Source: Tiliqua scincoides (lineage: Eukaryota; Chordata; Lepidosauria; Squamata; Scincidae). From it: a stretch of DNA of 64,000 nt. The stretch covers positions 24,034,284 through 24,098,283 of the forward strand of contig NC_089830.1 in assembly GCF_035046505.1 (NCBI RefSeq), in the 5' to 3' direction. The notes under the pieces were generated by a model that was not told where the DNA came from, searched no databases, and saw only the letters and a list, made by a program, of their open reading frames with translations. The position numbers and the translations under genes were made by a program. This document shows, in pieces, positions 35,401-45,557 of the stretch (position 1 is its first letter; every line of letters starts with the position of its first letter).

Positions 35401-38400
35401 AAAAAAAAAAAGGAGGCAGGAGGAAAAAGGGAATGGCTGAAAAGGAATGGGGATTTTTATTTTTAATCAATTTTTGGAGACAAAGCCATCAAGAGTGGCT
35501 TTTTTTCTTTTTTGAAGGGGGAGGAAAAAGAGAAAGGTGAGGATCCTGAGTTAAGCTGACACAAACCCCAAGCCTATGTAGGTCTACTCAGAAGTAAGCC
35601 CCATTTGAGTCCATGGGGCCTACTCCCAGGAAAGTGTGGAAAGGATTGCAGCCACACCCAGCAAGATTACAACTCACCACAAAGCAGATGGGGGCTGCTC
35701 ACACACATACACCCAACATGCAGATGCCACCCCTGTTCCCCCCAGGAAAGATGGAGGGATGCAGGCTGGGGCATTTGGACACCCCCCCCCCACTAGGAGC
35801 AGGCTGGCTCCTTCCTTCCCAAGCATAGGAAAGCACTGCACTGCCTGTACTTATTTTGAAGACTGCCAGGAGCATGCCCTGTGCTGATGAGATGCAGCAC
35901 CTCAGCACTCTTCTCTCCTCCAGCCTTGCCCAATCCCAGGATGCCTAGGGTGAGGGGCACACTGGGAAATGTAGTCCTTGGGGCAAGGTCGCACATGGAG
36001 ACTGCTCCATGATGAGATGCGGCACCTCTGCCTGCCTGCCCAGCCAGCCTTCTCTCCCACCTCCCCCGCCGTGTTTCACAAGCCCTCCAAGCCTCATGCT
36101 GCCCCACCCACCTCCTTCACAGCTGCAGAAAAGCAGCAAGTCAGCAGGCAGCACGTGCAGCTGAGCGGAGCAGAGCACAGCAAAGCACAGCAGCGCAGCC
36201 TCTCTCCGCAAGATGCCTGGTGACACCCCTGGAAGCTAGCCATGCCTCACTAGGGAGGTGGGACGCACAGATTGAATGCTTCAGGGCTACTTGGATCTGC
36301 ACCAGCAAAACCTGTAGCTCAAGTTCAAGCAGCCACATGTCGGTGGATCAGTCCTGGGAATGGGAATAGGATTAAACGGGAGCCTGTGCCGCTGTCCATG
36401 CTCCCTCCCAGTGCTGGTCTGCCCTCCCCATCCCCCACTACCACCCTCCCCCCTTATAATGCACACTCTTCCTATCACAAAAAACAAAGAGATAGCAAAA
36501 GAACAGCATACTTATCAATCTATCATCATAAAACAAACAACCTTCAACATGGCTCCAACTTGCTGTGTCAGTAATTACTTTGGCAATCTTTTCTTTCAGG
36601 ATCCCAGAGCTCTGGAAAGAGTCCCATTTCTGAGAGCTGGACCCAGCGGCTTGCCCAGTCACCTCCGCCTCCCAGGTGCAGCTTCTCACTTACCAATTTC
36701 AGCAGCCACCTGCTTCAGCTTTTCCAGGGAGCGGCTGATGAGAACCACGTTGAGGCCCCTCTTGGCAAGCTGGAAGCCAAGAAGGAAACTCAGGTCAGGA
36801 GATAAAAAGCTGCAAAGGTGAGCAAAGGCCAAGTGCCAAGTGGAAAATGTGCCTGCTGTGCTCCTTTTCCTGACAGAAGGCAGGTGGAGCACATGCGACT
36901 TTGTTTACTCCCTGAATGTATGCGAACCTGCGCATGGCCAAGAAGACCCTTCTATGAGCCTTTCATACATCACAGTCCACTCACCTCATGCGCGTAGGCT
37001 TTTCCAATCCCCGCCGTGGCTCCGGTTACCACTACAAAGGAGACAAAAAGGACAGGCTTTGAATAAGAGGAATGTCACCCAGGAGAGTTTCACTGAGGAC
37101 TCTGTGGGTGGCCAGGTGGGAGGGGGTAAACTGACATAAGACCAGTAGAGACTTGCTCTCTAGTGTCTTTTCGAAAAGTGAGTCAAGCCGCAAGTCAGGT
37201 GCGATCCCACAGAACAAACGGAGGTGTTGGAGTTTGTGAGATGTTCCCATTCCAATGCCATCAGCGATGTGTCAAAAGTCCTACACTTCAAATGAGCCAT
37301 GAGTTTGGAAAACATTCCTCTAATATCATGAAGAAATACCACCCCCTGCTTTGCTCTCCTCTGGGCTCTCCAGGCATTTTCCTTTCCCCCATCCATTGGG
37401 CTCCTCCTCCCCTCTCTTGTCCAGAGAAAAAAATCAGGCCATCCATTCGGCCAATCAATTGTGCATTCTTTCCGAGATGGACAAGGGATGGACAAGGGAG
37501 CCCGCTCCACCCCTGTGTCATGGCTGACCCACCTTCTTCGGGTTCCTCTCTCCTGCCTTGTGCAGCCTCCCTCAACCCCCTGCACTCCATAGCCCCCACC
37601 TCCTGAATCCAACCTACCCTCTGAATGCTAGCTTCCAGATTGCCCACATGGGCTTTCGGGGTGACGTGAAAGAGGCAAAAAGAATAGTAAAGCTGAATCG
37701 CAGGACCAAAATGATGAGTCTTCATGACTCGTGTATGTACAAGTCTTTTCATGTAAAAACCCTGAGTAGCGAGTCATTTTTAAGTCCAGCTGTACCTGCC
37801 CCCCAGGCACCAAAACCCTAATCTTATGAAAGAAACAATGCAATCCTTTGCACATTTACTCAAAGCCATTTTCATTGGGGCTTACTCCAGGGTTGCGGAA
37901 TGCAAGATCAGAACCTCCATCAATTAATTGTATGTGTTGGAATTGATCCATTAAGTAAATCTGAAGCAATTTGTTTTGGAATAAAACAATTGCTTTTGGA
38001 AAGCCACACTTATTTATCTTGAACATGACGGTAAAGAAGACATTTGATCTTAACAAAGCATTCTCTCATAAGTCTGCAGGTTTTATAAGTGAATATGTTG
38101 ATAATAAGCAACATTAAAATAAATGTGCAGCCCATTTAATGGGGGCATCTTTCAGTTCATCAAAGATTTTTTAAATGGATTAATCATGAAGGGCATCTGT
38201 TGCAATTCTACTCAGGATACATCCTCCTGCCTGTCCTTCAGAAATGACATTCTAGTACAAGCAGAAGGTGAGGAGAAGAGCAATCGCATGCCAGCACTCA
38301 CCTGCCCAAGGTCCATAGCAGGCCAGGTCGACCCCTTTCCACACTTCAGACAGCACATAAATCCTCAACCTAAACACCAAACCCCAAACAGCCTGCAGAA

Positions 38401-38473
38401 GGAGCCAGAGGACAGTCAATCCTCCAATAACTGAGAGCAGCAGATCAAGGTAGAAAGAGCTGCTGGAACTCAT
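20449..38473 (-). CDS. HSD17B3: HSD17B3-like short-chain dehydrogenase, copy B (11 exons, intact)
   Basis: Same enzyme family and exon plan as copy A. Exons in transcript order: 38473-38302, 37031-36985, 36769-36694, 31153-31043, 30012-29948, 27299-27255, 27157-27123, 26578-26497, 26234-26169, 22392-22246, 20550-20449; every exon has the same length as in A, giving 315 residues. [12 protein letters not shown], the catalytic Ser, YAASK are present. Exon 1 starts MSSSSSFYLD and differs from A at about 19 of 57 residues, while exons 2-4 are protein-identical to A. An in-frame ATG at 38563 would add 30 residues; I prefer 38473 because it gives the family length. The C-terminus ends MMRQD, so A's dilysine signal is absent. 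The gene is about twice as long as A through insertions. The exon 4 acceptor abuts an LTR that has replaced its upstream intron sequence, so splicing there is uncertain. NADP(H)-linked ER reductase activity is inferred. Confidence 0.85.
21328..21934 (+). mobile_element. Solo LTR, family a, in intron 10 of copy B
   Basis: A fossil about 600 bp long that matches the family a LTRs at 7298 and 51470, with the TATA-like GTATATATGG. Copy A is empty at the matching site (near 12291), so this insertion arose in copy B after the split. Confidence 0.6.
22711..23294 (-). mobile_element. CR1 LINE 3' end in intron 9 of copy B
   Basis: Reverse-strand CR1 tail (TGTTCTTATG repeats, ORF2 C-terminal coding with RATKMITGLGHLPYEERL). 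Copy C is uninterrupted at this point (47060), where CCGAATCACT runs straight into GGGGAATTAG, so the insertion is specific to B. Confidence 0.85.
23436..25416 (+). mobile_element. L2-type LINE, 5'-truncated, in intron 9 of copy B
   Basis: ORF2 reverse transcriptase is readable from 23590: LKKPSLDP, VIERVVASQFQ, FQSGFRPGFGTETALV, GVPQGSILSPMLFNIY and the catalytic YADDTQLYL near 24370. A frameshift near 24395 moves the frame (MWANKLKLNLDKTEVLLV continues in another frame), a stop follows at 24687 and further disruptions occur after it. The 3' end reads GCCGCCTTGCATGCCCG and AAAGGCGGGGTACAAAT with an AATAAT tail, typical of L2. Copy C has the empty site at about 47198. About 2 kb, not capable of moving itself. 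Confidence 0.85.
25494..25990 (-). mobile_element. Harbinger-like GC-rich MITE, copy B
   Basis: Begins GGGCGCAATCC after TAA; homologous to 11113-11608 and 47244-47739. Confidence 0.5.
27658..28372 (+). mobile_element. CR1 LINE 3' end in intron 5 of copy B
   Basis: Encodes the CR1 ORF2 C-terminus (MEKVQKRATKMITGLGHL, SHNTRTRGHPLKL) in one open frame of about 140 codons, then the CR1 tail with TTCTTATGTTC repeats. Absent from the matching places in A and C. Its low damage suggests a fairly young insertion. Confidence 0.85.
28375..28945. repeat. Copy-B-specific intron 5 sequence, unidentified
   Basis: No match in copies A or C. Contains ACAAAGAGTCCTGTGGCACC, a motif of a widespread reptile short repeat, near 28625. 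No exon seen. Confidence 0.35.
28947..29528 (+). mobile_element. Full-length Harbinger-like MITE in intron 5 of copy B
   Basis: 582 bp with inverted ends GGGCGCAATCC and GGATTGCGCCC and a TTA duplication on both sides (28944-28946 and 29529-29531), the hallmark of PIF/Harbinger insertions. No transposase frame. Confidence 0.6.
31156..32703 (+). mobile_element. Solo LTR at the exon 4 acceptor of copy B
   Basis: A 1548-bp fossil with TGATAG and TTGCAACA ends and a 4-bp duplication (CTCT, near-identical on the right). A TATA-like motif lies near 32550 and AATAAAGCTTGC near 32632. Same family as the long LTR at 15.4 kb. It is antisense to copy B, and its target duplication contains the AG of the exon 4 acceptor. 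Absent from A and C. Confidence 0.7.
33029..36284 (+). mobile_element. Composite insertion in intron 3 of copy B (hAT-like left end)
   Basis: Starts CAGTGGTTCTCAAAC, a hAT-type terminus, and is flanked by an 8-bp near-duplicate (GACTACTT at 33021, GGCTACTT at 36285). It contains short repeats with CTTACTTCTGAGTAG (33080, 33320, 35580) and a reversed LINE. A matching right inverted end is not evident, so the hAT label rests on the left end and the 8-bp target. Copies A and C lack it. Confidence 0.45.
33355..35390 (-). mobile_element. LINE, ORF2 part (I/Vingi-like), in intron 3 of copy B
   Basis: A long open frame (34913-33858, about 351 codons) reads the reverse transcriptase: GVRQGCMLAPLLFNLF, YADAAVLLS (YADD-box variant with Ala for the second Asp), NSEKTKILVF, FKYLGI, then QLLYGAPIW and LGVPN. 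Further 5' coding (KVGKAPSPDDI) lies to 35381 in another frame, so it is broken and 5'-truncated. A C-terminal CPFC...H....C finger is visible near 33720. It matches the fragment at 3.1-3.6 kb. The clade assignment is tentative. Confidence 0.75.
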
Positions 38474-39289
38474 CTCTTCTCCTTTTTCTCCCTGGAATGG
38501 AATTACAGGAATTTCAATGAGCAGTTTTTTCTCTACTAAGTCCTCCGCATTGATCCTAAGCACCTTGCACGGTGCAAAGAGCTGAGTCTCCCGAGTTCTT
38601 TCACTGCAATGATGAGAGCAAGATTAGCACAGACCAACTTGCTCCCTATTTTGAATAAATATGATGCCAGGATGTTCCTGGAACATCTCATTCCTGATCG
38701 CTGGGATAGGTTTACAGAAAAGAGTCCAGAGGTCCTGATACCCTCTTCATACATCAGAGGGCTCACCCAACTGAACTCTCAATATTGGCAGTAGCAGAAA
38801 CACAATGTGCCCCATGGCAACTGGGCTGGCCAGCCCCACACATTGAAAATTTGTATCCTAGGCTTGCCAAAAACACCTACTGGAGAAATATCTAGTATGC
38901 CTGGGGTGCAATCATCCTAGCCAATCCTGGCTCCTTTAGCAGCAGTTCAATGTCATGCAGAAATCAGCCTGCAGAACTTTGCACAGCATAGAGAGAGGCA
39001 CTATCCATGATGAGCAAGATTTAATTTGTGTATGGAGCGTATCTGAGCATCCAAAGTGCCTCACATATGGTGTGCTTATGAGGTTCAGAACCATCATTTG
39101 AAGTGTGACTTCTGGAACTAAGTGGAAATGGGCACCCTCTCCAACAAATGGTTGCCTAAGGCACCCACCCCAGTTGGCCTCATTAATGGGTCGGACCTGT
39201 TAATGAATTTTTATCATACTACACTTAAATACAAGCAATTAAGCAGAGATTTTTGTTTCCAGTGAGTAAGATAAGATTACAGCCTAAGG

Positions 39290-39478
39290 GCACAATCCTA
39301 CCCTGCATTGGAACAGGCAAGCCAAGAGGCTTGTGCTGTATCCAGTGCAGGATAGGGGCCAAGGTGGCTCAGTCAGAAGTAAAGGGGAAACTTTTCCCCT
39401 AACCTCCTGGTAAGGCGCCCTTTCCCCTATGGGTCTCCTGGGACTTGCGCCACCTCCTGCCCAGCTCACTGGTATACA
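39290..39478. repeat. Harbinger-like short repeat upstream of copy B
   Basis: Begins AGGGCACAATCCTACC and contains AAGCCAAGAGGCTTG and the strand-symmetric AACTTTTCCCCTAACC module found in the intron MITEs. It lies next to the deletion edge of the exon-1 relic. Confidence 0.45.
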
Positions 39479-39492
39479 CGTTTGATCACTTA

Positions 39493-39634
39493 CCCCTTTC
39501 CACGCTTCCGACAGTATATAAATCCTCATACAATGTCCCAAGCCACCAGCAGCTCGCAAAAGAAGCCAGAGAACAGGTATAACCCCAAGGATAGACAGTG
39601 CCAGACTGAGATAGAAAGCAGTGTTGGAAGTTAT
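39493..39634 (-). pseudogene. Exon-1 relic of an SDR copy
   Basis: Reads like exon 1 of copy A (TSNTAFYLSLALSILG against TSNSAFYLNLALSILG), more like A than like B's own exon 1. The start codon is ATA, and a deletion joins the exon after codon 47 straight to sequence matching A's intron 1 near 4566, dropping the GVDLxxYGPWA end. The upstream 150 bp, including the TATA-like AATAAAAG, match A. It lies about 1 kb upstream of the working exon 1 of copy B on the same strand. Confidence 0.7.
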
Positions 39635-40152
39635 TGCTTCTCTCTTTCAGCAGCATACACTGTCCTGGATCAAACGGCTTCACGAGCGCTGGAGCACAAG
39701 CAGGCTCTTTTATTCTTCTATCTCAGGGCAGTGCCTGCAGAGTTGCCAAATCTCCAGTAAGGTGCTGCAGTTGCCAGGAATCGTCATCAGACTCTAGGTG
39801 ACTGTTGAAAGCCATGCTGGGGATTTCAACCGGAGCTGCAGTCAATAACAGTTGGAAAATTGGCCCAGGTGTCAGTCATTACCATATATGGGCATTACAT
39901 CCCAAATCCCCCCCCCCACACACACACACTCACATCAGCAGCATAGAAAAGAGCAGGACAATCTTCACGCAGGGCTCTCACTTTCTGCAAGCCAATAGGA
40001 GGTGTTAGCACATTGTGAGGCTAACCTGAGTGCAACAGCTGAATCCTGAGCTGCCCGGTGCCCAGGGTTGGAGTGGCGCCAAAATGGCTGCCCCTGGATC
40101 CAACTGACACCGGGTAGCCGTTGGCGGCTCCTGACGTCTCTTTGAGGGAAGG

Positions 40153-40690
40153 GGACATAAGAACATTCCCACTGGATCAGGCCATAGGCCCATCTAGTCC
40201 AGCTTCCCGCATCTCACAGCGGCCCATTAAATGCCCCAGGGAGCACACCAGGTAACAAGAGACCTCATCCTGGTGCCCTCCCTTGCACTGGCATTCTGAC
40301 ATAGCCCATTTCTAAAATTAGGAGGTTGCACATACACATCATGGCTTGAAACCCGTATTGGATTTTTCCTCCAGAAACTTGTCCAATCCCCTTCCAACAC
40401 TCAATTTTAGTGGATGTCCCCTGGTTCTGGTGTTATGTGAAAGTGTAAAGAGCATCTCTCTATCCACTTTATCCTTCCCATGCATAATTTTGTATTTCTC
40501 AATCATGTCCCCCCTCAGGCGTCTCTTTTCTAGGCGGAAGAGGCCCAAACGCCGTAGCCTTTCCTCATAAGGAAGGTGCCCCAGCCCAGTAATCATCTTA
40601 GTCGCTCTCTTTTGCACCTTTTCCATTTCCACTATGTCCTTTTTGAGATGTGGCGACCAGAGCTGGACACCAGATGTGGGACCTTCATCT
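40153..40690 (-). mobile_element. CR1 LINE 3' end
   Basis: Reverse-strand CR1 tail and ORF2 C-terminus (PHLKKDIVEMEKVQKRATKM, RLRRLGLFRLEKRRLRG), with an internal deletion of the VRTDKRKYFF-to-DAFKR part compared with the other CR1 copies here. Confidence 0.8.
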
Positions 40691-41214
40691 TGTTCACAGG
40701 AAGTGGGCATTGGGGACAACCAAGGATCAACATATAAAATGGATAATAAATAATAATAAAATGGAAAAGGGAAATTATATATATAATATATAAAATGGAA
40801 ATCAATAATAATAAAGCTTAGAGATGACATGCAAGATGAGAACCAATACTTAAGATAATGACATGGTCTGGCAGTTATACAGTTTTTTAATTAAGATAAT
40901 GATATGGTTTGGTAATTATACAATATTTGATTTGGGATAAGAGAATATATAGGTTAGCATTTTATAGGTCAATTTTGATGGCTTATAATTAGATTTATGA
41001 CATGTATTTAGTAGAATAATTTGTATTAGAATAAATTGTATTAATGAAAGAGTTTAGAATTTTATTGAAAAAGGGAAAGTAATGAATGGTGAAAAGATGG
41101 AAAGTTATAGTTAAAAAAATAAAAATGGAAAAGAGGGAAGCCAAAGCTTAGAGATGATATGCAAGATGTGAACTGATACTTAAGATAATGACATGGTCTG
41201 GCACTTATACAATA

Positions 41215-42495
41215 CAGTAGAACCTCTTTAAGTTGACCACCCAAGGGACTGGAGGAAATTGGTCAACATAGGGAGGTGGTCAACATACGGGGAAAAGGCA
41301 TTTAAATATTACCATGTTTAGCTCCCAGGACAACAAATGCAAAGCCAAGTTATTATTTAGATTGGATTTTTAAAAAGTTTTATTGCAAATATCAATGAGA
41401 ATTGATCCTCTTGTGATGTTTACTATTTATATCATCTATATCTATATCAAGAGACAGAGAATAAACAGCCCACAATCAGTGTTTAAAAAAAAAAACCCCA
41501 AAAATTCATAAGCTTAAAAAAAATACTTGGTTTCATAGCAGACAGGCAGACCAATGCTATTGCTTGCCAGCCCATAGCATGTAGCATGTTACATAGCCCC
41601 AACAGCTAAAAAAAACCCCTCTTTTTTACTTAGGCTGCCTGGCCTCCACTGGGTCTCCTCAGATTCACTAAATGCCAGAAGGTGTTTGATACGGTCCCTC
41701 GCTAAAAGCTGTTGAGAAAACTCCACAGTCAGGGAATAGTAGAGGACAGGTCCTCTCATGGATTGGGAACTGGTTGAGGACCAGGAAACAGAGAGTGGGT
41801 GTCAATGGGCAATTGACAAAAAAAAGCAGAGAGAGGTGGAAAGTGGAGTGCCTCAAGGATCTTTCCTGGGACTGGTGCTTTTCAGCATCTTCATAAATGA
41901 CCTGGAAACAGAGATAAGCAGGGAGGTAGACAAGTTTGTGGATGACACTAAACTTTTCTGAGTGGTGAAGACCAGAAGGGATTGTGAAATGCTCCAGAAG
42001 GATCTCTCCAAACCGGGAGAATAGGCAGCAAAATAGCAGTTGTGTTTCAGTATAAGTGTAAAGTAACACACTGGTGATGGGAACCAAAGTGAAAGGACTA
42101 TGCATAAGCAACCTCATGTCCCTCACAACTTGGTACATGTCCAGGTACAATCGGCAGCCGACGCAGGTTTGTTGGCTATGTGCAGTGTGCCCAACTATAA
42201 AAACCCTTTTACACACGCGCTAGCAGGCATAGGGGAGGGATTGTCGCTTTTCCAAGATGGGACAAGCCAGACAAAACACAGGCCCACAGTATCGCGTTCA
42301 GTGGGCAACTTACATAGGGTAAATTAATACTCTGTGCAATGGTCAAAGTGCTCAAGATACAACTTACGGAGGTGATCAATATAGAGAGGTTGGTCTCCCA
42401 TAGTGTATATGCAGTGACTGTCCATACTGTGGAAATTAGGTCAACTTAAGGAGGTGGTCAATATAGAGAGGTGGTCAACTTTGGAGGTTCTACTG
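41215..42495. mobile_element. pogo/Tigger-like nonautonomous element
   Basis: Inverted ends CAGTAGAACCTC and GAGGTTCTACTG with TA on both sides. Subterminal repeats of GGTCAACATA-type sequence are present at both ends. It carries a CR1 reverse-transcriptase piece at about 41740-42130 and no transposase frame. Confidence 0.7.
41740..42130 (+). mobile_element. CR1 reverse-transcriptase fragment inside the pogo-like element
   Basis: Encodes VPQGSFLGLVLFSIFINDLE and DKFVDDTKLF, the CR1 RT core with FVDD in place of FADD. Truncated on both sides. Confidence 0.65.
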
Positions 42496-43840
42496 TATTT
42501 GATTTGGGATAAGAGACTATATAGGTTAAGCTTAGAGATGATATGCAAGATGTGAATTGATACTTAAGATAATGATATGGTCTGGCAGTTATATAATATT
42601 TGATTTGGGATAAGAGAATATATAGATTAGCATTTTATAGGTCAATTTTGATGAAGTAGAACTGGAATTTATAGATGGGTAAGATATGTAGTATATAGAA
42701 GTGATCTGGGAGATCGGTTTATAATTAGATTTACGACATGTATTTAGAATAATTTGTATTAGAATAAGCTGTATTAATGAAAGAGTTTAGAATTTTTTTT
42801 GAAAAGGGAAAGTAATGAATGATGGGAAAAGTTGGAAAGTTATAGTTAAAATTTAGAGTTAAAATGTAGAAATTGATTACCTTATGTGTGTTATTGAAAA
42901 GTTGTATTTTATATATTAATAACTTTAGAATTTTATAGGTTAACGAGATGTTATAGAGGTTATAGATAGATAAATGATATATTCAGTTATTATGAAATTA
43001 ACAGTTGTAAAATTTAGTATACGAGATATTGATAAGAGTCTAGAATTTTAATGAAGAAGAGATCATTTGGATGATGGAATTAATGAAAAAAATATAGAGA
43101 ATATAGAAACAGGGTATCTAGAGATAAATATCTTTTTCTTTTTTGCCCTTTTTATTTGTAGAATGAGATATTAGTTAATAGGTATATGGCATCTTGCAAA
43201 CCCAATGTGGTTGTGTATGTCTGTGTTTTTATGTGGGTTTGTTTGTGGAAAAACAATAAAAAGCTATTAATAAAAAAGGAAGTGGGCATAAAGAAAAGGC
43301 AAAATGCAACATATTTGAAGCAAAAATTTTAAAAAAAAATTCCTTCACTACATACAAATAACCAGCTTAACCAGTTCACCTGCAACCCTGAGAGCAACAT
43401 GCAGGAGTCAGGCTGAATACATTTCAGCACCTCCTCCCTGTGAAAGCAGCATTGCAGATGCAGTTGTCTGTTTATCAACGTGCATGTCCCAAATATACAT
43501 AGAATCTGGCTTATAGTTCTGCTGTTTCTGCCCTCATAAGAGAATCCAAGTGAAATTCAGGGGACCGAAAGAAAAGGGAGGGCGGTTCAAGGGCAGTCAG
43601 ACCGGGATTCTGAGTGCAGTTGTATGTTTGAACCAGCACTGAGCTGCTTCTCATTACCAGAATCCTGGTTTTCTAGATTTCCCTGGAACGGAGTGTGATG
43701 TGTGCCAGTTGAGCAAGTCTCAGCGGGTGCAAACAAACTGCACCTAGCCAGACAGTGTCCTGGCTGGGTCCTCTGTTTCCACCCCCACAGTTTCAATAAA
43801 AGAAGTCTGATGCAATTGACTCCCTGGGAAGAATTTCCTC

Positions 43841-44640
43841 TCGAACCAATCAGTCTCATTGGTCGGTTTTGGGTTAAGATAATCCAGTTTTTGTTACATA
43901 ATGCAGTTGCGCTTTTATTTTCGGTTATTTGGTTATAACCTTTGATAGAATAGGGACATTTTGATGCGGTTTGTTTCACTGCATTCTGCATTAAATTCTG
44001 CATTGAATACTGTATAACATGATGGTATCATTCAACAATATGAAGGTTTTCACAATTTTAGCCACTAGTGTCAAGCTCAGGTTATTGCACCCCTAAAACT
44101 TGTTGCCTGGTGCAGTTGCTACCCCCTGCACCCCCTTAGCTACACCAGTGCGTCCTTCACCCGCCACTTCCTGGCCTTCCTGGAAAGTGGCACTTGCAGC
44201 AGCAGCAGAGTCCCTCTCTGTCCTTAGCCTCATTCTAGACACTAGGTCTTGGGCTGCTTCCAATTGGCCCCAAATTGGTTGTTATGTGATAAGGTCATTA
44301 AGTGAACATCCAGTCCCATCTATTGCCTTTGTGGTGTAAACAGACACGCTGTGCTACACACTAGCTGCCTGCACAGGCTACCAGAGATAGATTGCCTCTT
44401 CTTTGAATTAAGAGCCTCTCTGTTGTGTAAACAGTCACTCTGCCGCAGGCTATGGGAGATGCAATTGCATCATTAATCTTTAATGTGCTTTGACCACCGT
44501 CATACATGCGGTCCGTCATTAAGCAAATAGTTGTTAAGCAGTGCATGCCTGTATAAGAATATCTGTAACTCTGGCATTTTTATCCTTCCTTTTTATACTC
44601 CTTCCTTTTTTCTCCCCCCCCCCTTTCCTTTATAGGTTTT
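43841..44640. other. Spacer between the B 5' flank and the C 3' flank
   Basis: No exon or clear repeat recognised. Confidence 0.35.
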
Positions 44641-45557
44641 TTAAATACATAAATAATATTGCATTTTACGATAGCATCCTTTTTATTTTGTTATTCATCA
44701 ATAAAGAAAAAAAAGATACAGCTGAAAATGAGAGGCAGTCGTGGCAGCAGAGCAAAAAACCAACCCTCTGCCTGGCACAGAAAGGGTGTGTTACATTGTA
44801 CAGTTTTTTAGGATGTGCAATCATCATTTAGCAACTTGACAACACCAGCAAAAAGTGAGCACTAGGAGAAAAATCAGTTTCACCAGCTTCCATTTGTTTT
44901 GCTTTGGTGGTTCTCACCCTTTCCCTGTTGACACTTTCTTTGATATGGCTATCTGTAAAGATTACTATGGGGGGCCGTATCCGTGAATCCCGTATCTGTG
45001 GTTTCACTGAAAAGCGAATTAGATCAGTGCTTCCCTCCCCCGTGCACCCCTTCCCTCTGGAGGGTGAGGAGCATCCGGTATTATCCATGAATTCAGGTAT
45101 CCACAGTAGGTTCCGGAACAGAATCCCTGCGGATACGGGGGCATACCTGTATACTAATGGCTTTCACTCCTGAGAGAAGCCTGATCACATAGTATTCACT
45201 TAGACTACTTCCCCTTTTTGCAAGGTCAGTGTTAAGTTAGCAATAAGAAAAGAAATAGCTCCGTGTTAACCAGTAAGCCCGGTTCTGCTTAGGACTTTTC
45301 CTCGCCTTCTACATGGCGTTCACAGGGGCCACTAGGGCGGCTGTTCCCTGGCTGTTAAAGCTATCAAGGCCCTTTCAATTCTCGACTGAAATGAATTGGT
45401 CATGTGGGGGGAAAAGCAGCTTCCCAAATATGCAGTGGAAACTTAGTGGGAAACATCTCATCAACATCTGCGTGCAGGACAACAAGACCCAAACAAAGCT
45501 TTAGGGCCAGGGCATTGGGCCATGCCCCATCCCCTCGCGGATCTTCAGCAAGGAAGG

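Larger units (their letters stand above)
40711..43276 (+). mobile_element. AT-rich L1-like LINE 3' region
   Basis: Flanked by a perfect 13-bp duplication AGGAAGTGGGCAT (40698-40710 and 43277-43289) and ends CAATAAAAAGCTATTAATAA, both typical of L1-style insertion. No coding part kept. Partial internal repeats share TTAAGATAATGA and TTGATTTGGGATAAGAG (near 40850, 41180, 42560). A pogo-like element interrupts it. Confidence 0.6.
39790..43840 (-). repeat. Upstream flank of the exon-1 relic, split by insertions
   Basis: 39790-40145 and 43290-43840 together match 14265-15300. Between them lie a CR1 tail and an L1-like element with its own nested transposon. Confidence 0.6.

Noticed and set aside
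38474-38563. 30-codon N-terminal extension of copy B from an upstream in-frame ATG
   Set aside because: Copy A has no counterpart, and the downstream ATG gives the family length and places the hydrophobic anchor at the N-terminus.
39493-39634. The 39.5-kb exon as a functional alternative first exon
   Set aside because: No ATG at the start position, and a deletion removes the conserved end of the exon.
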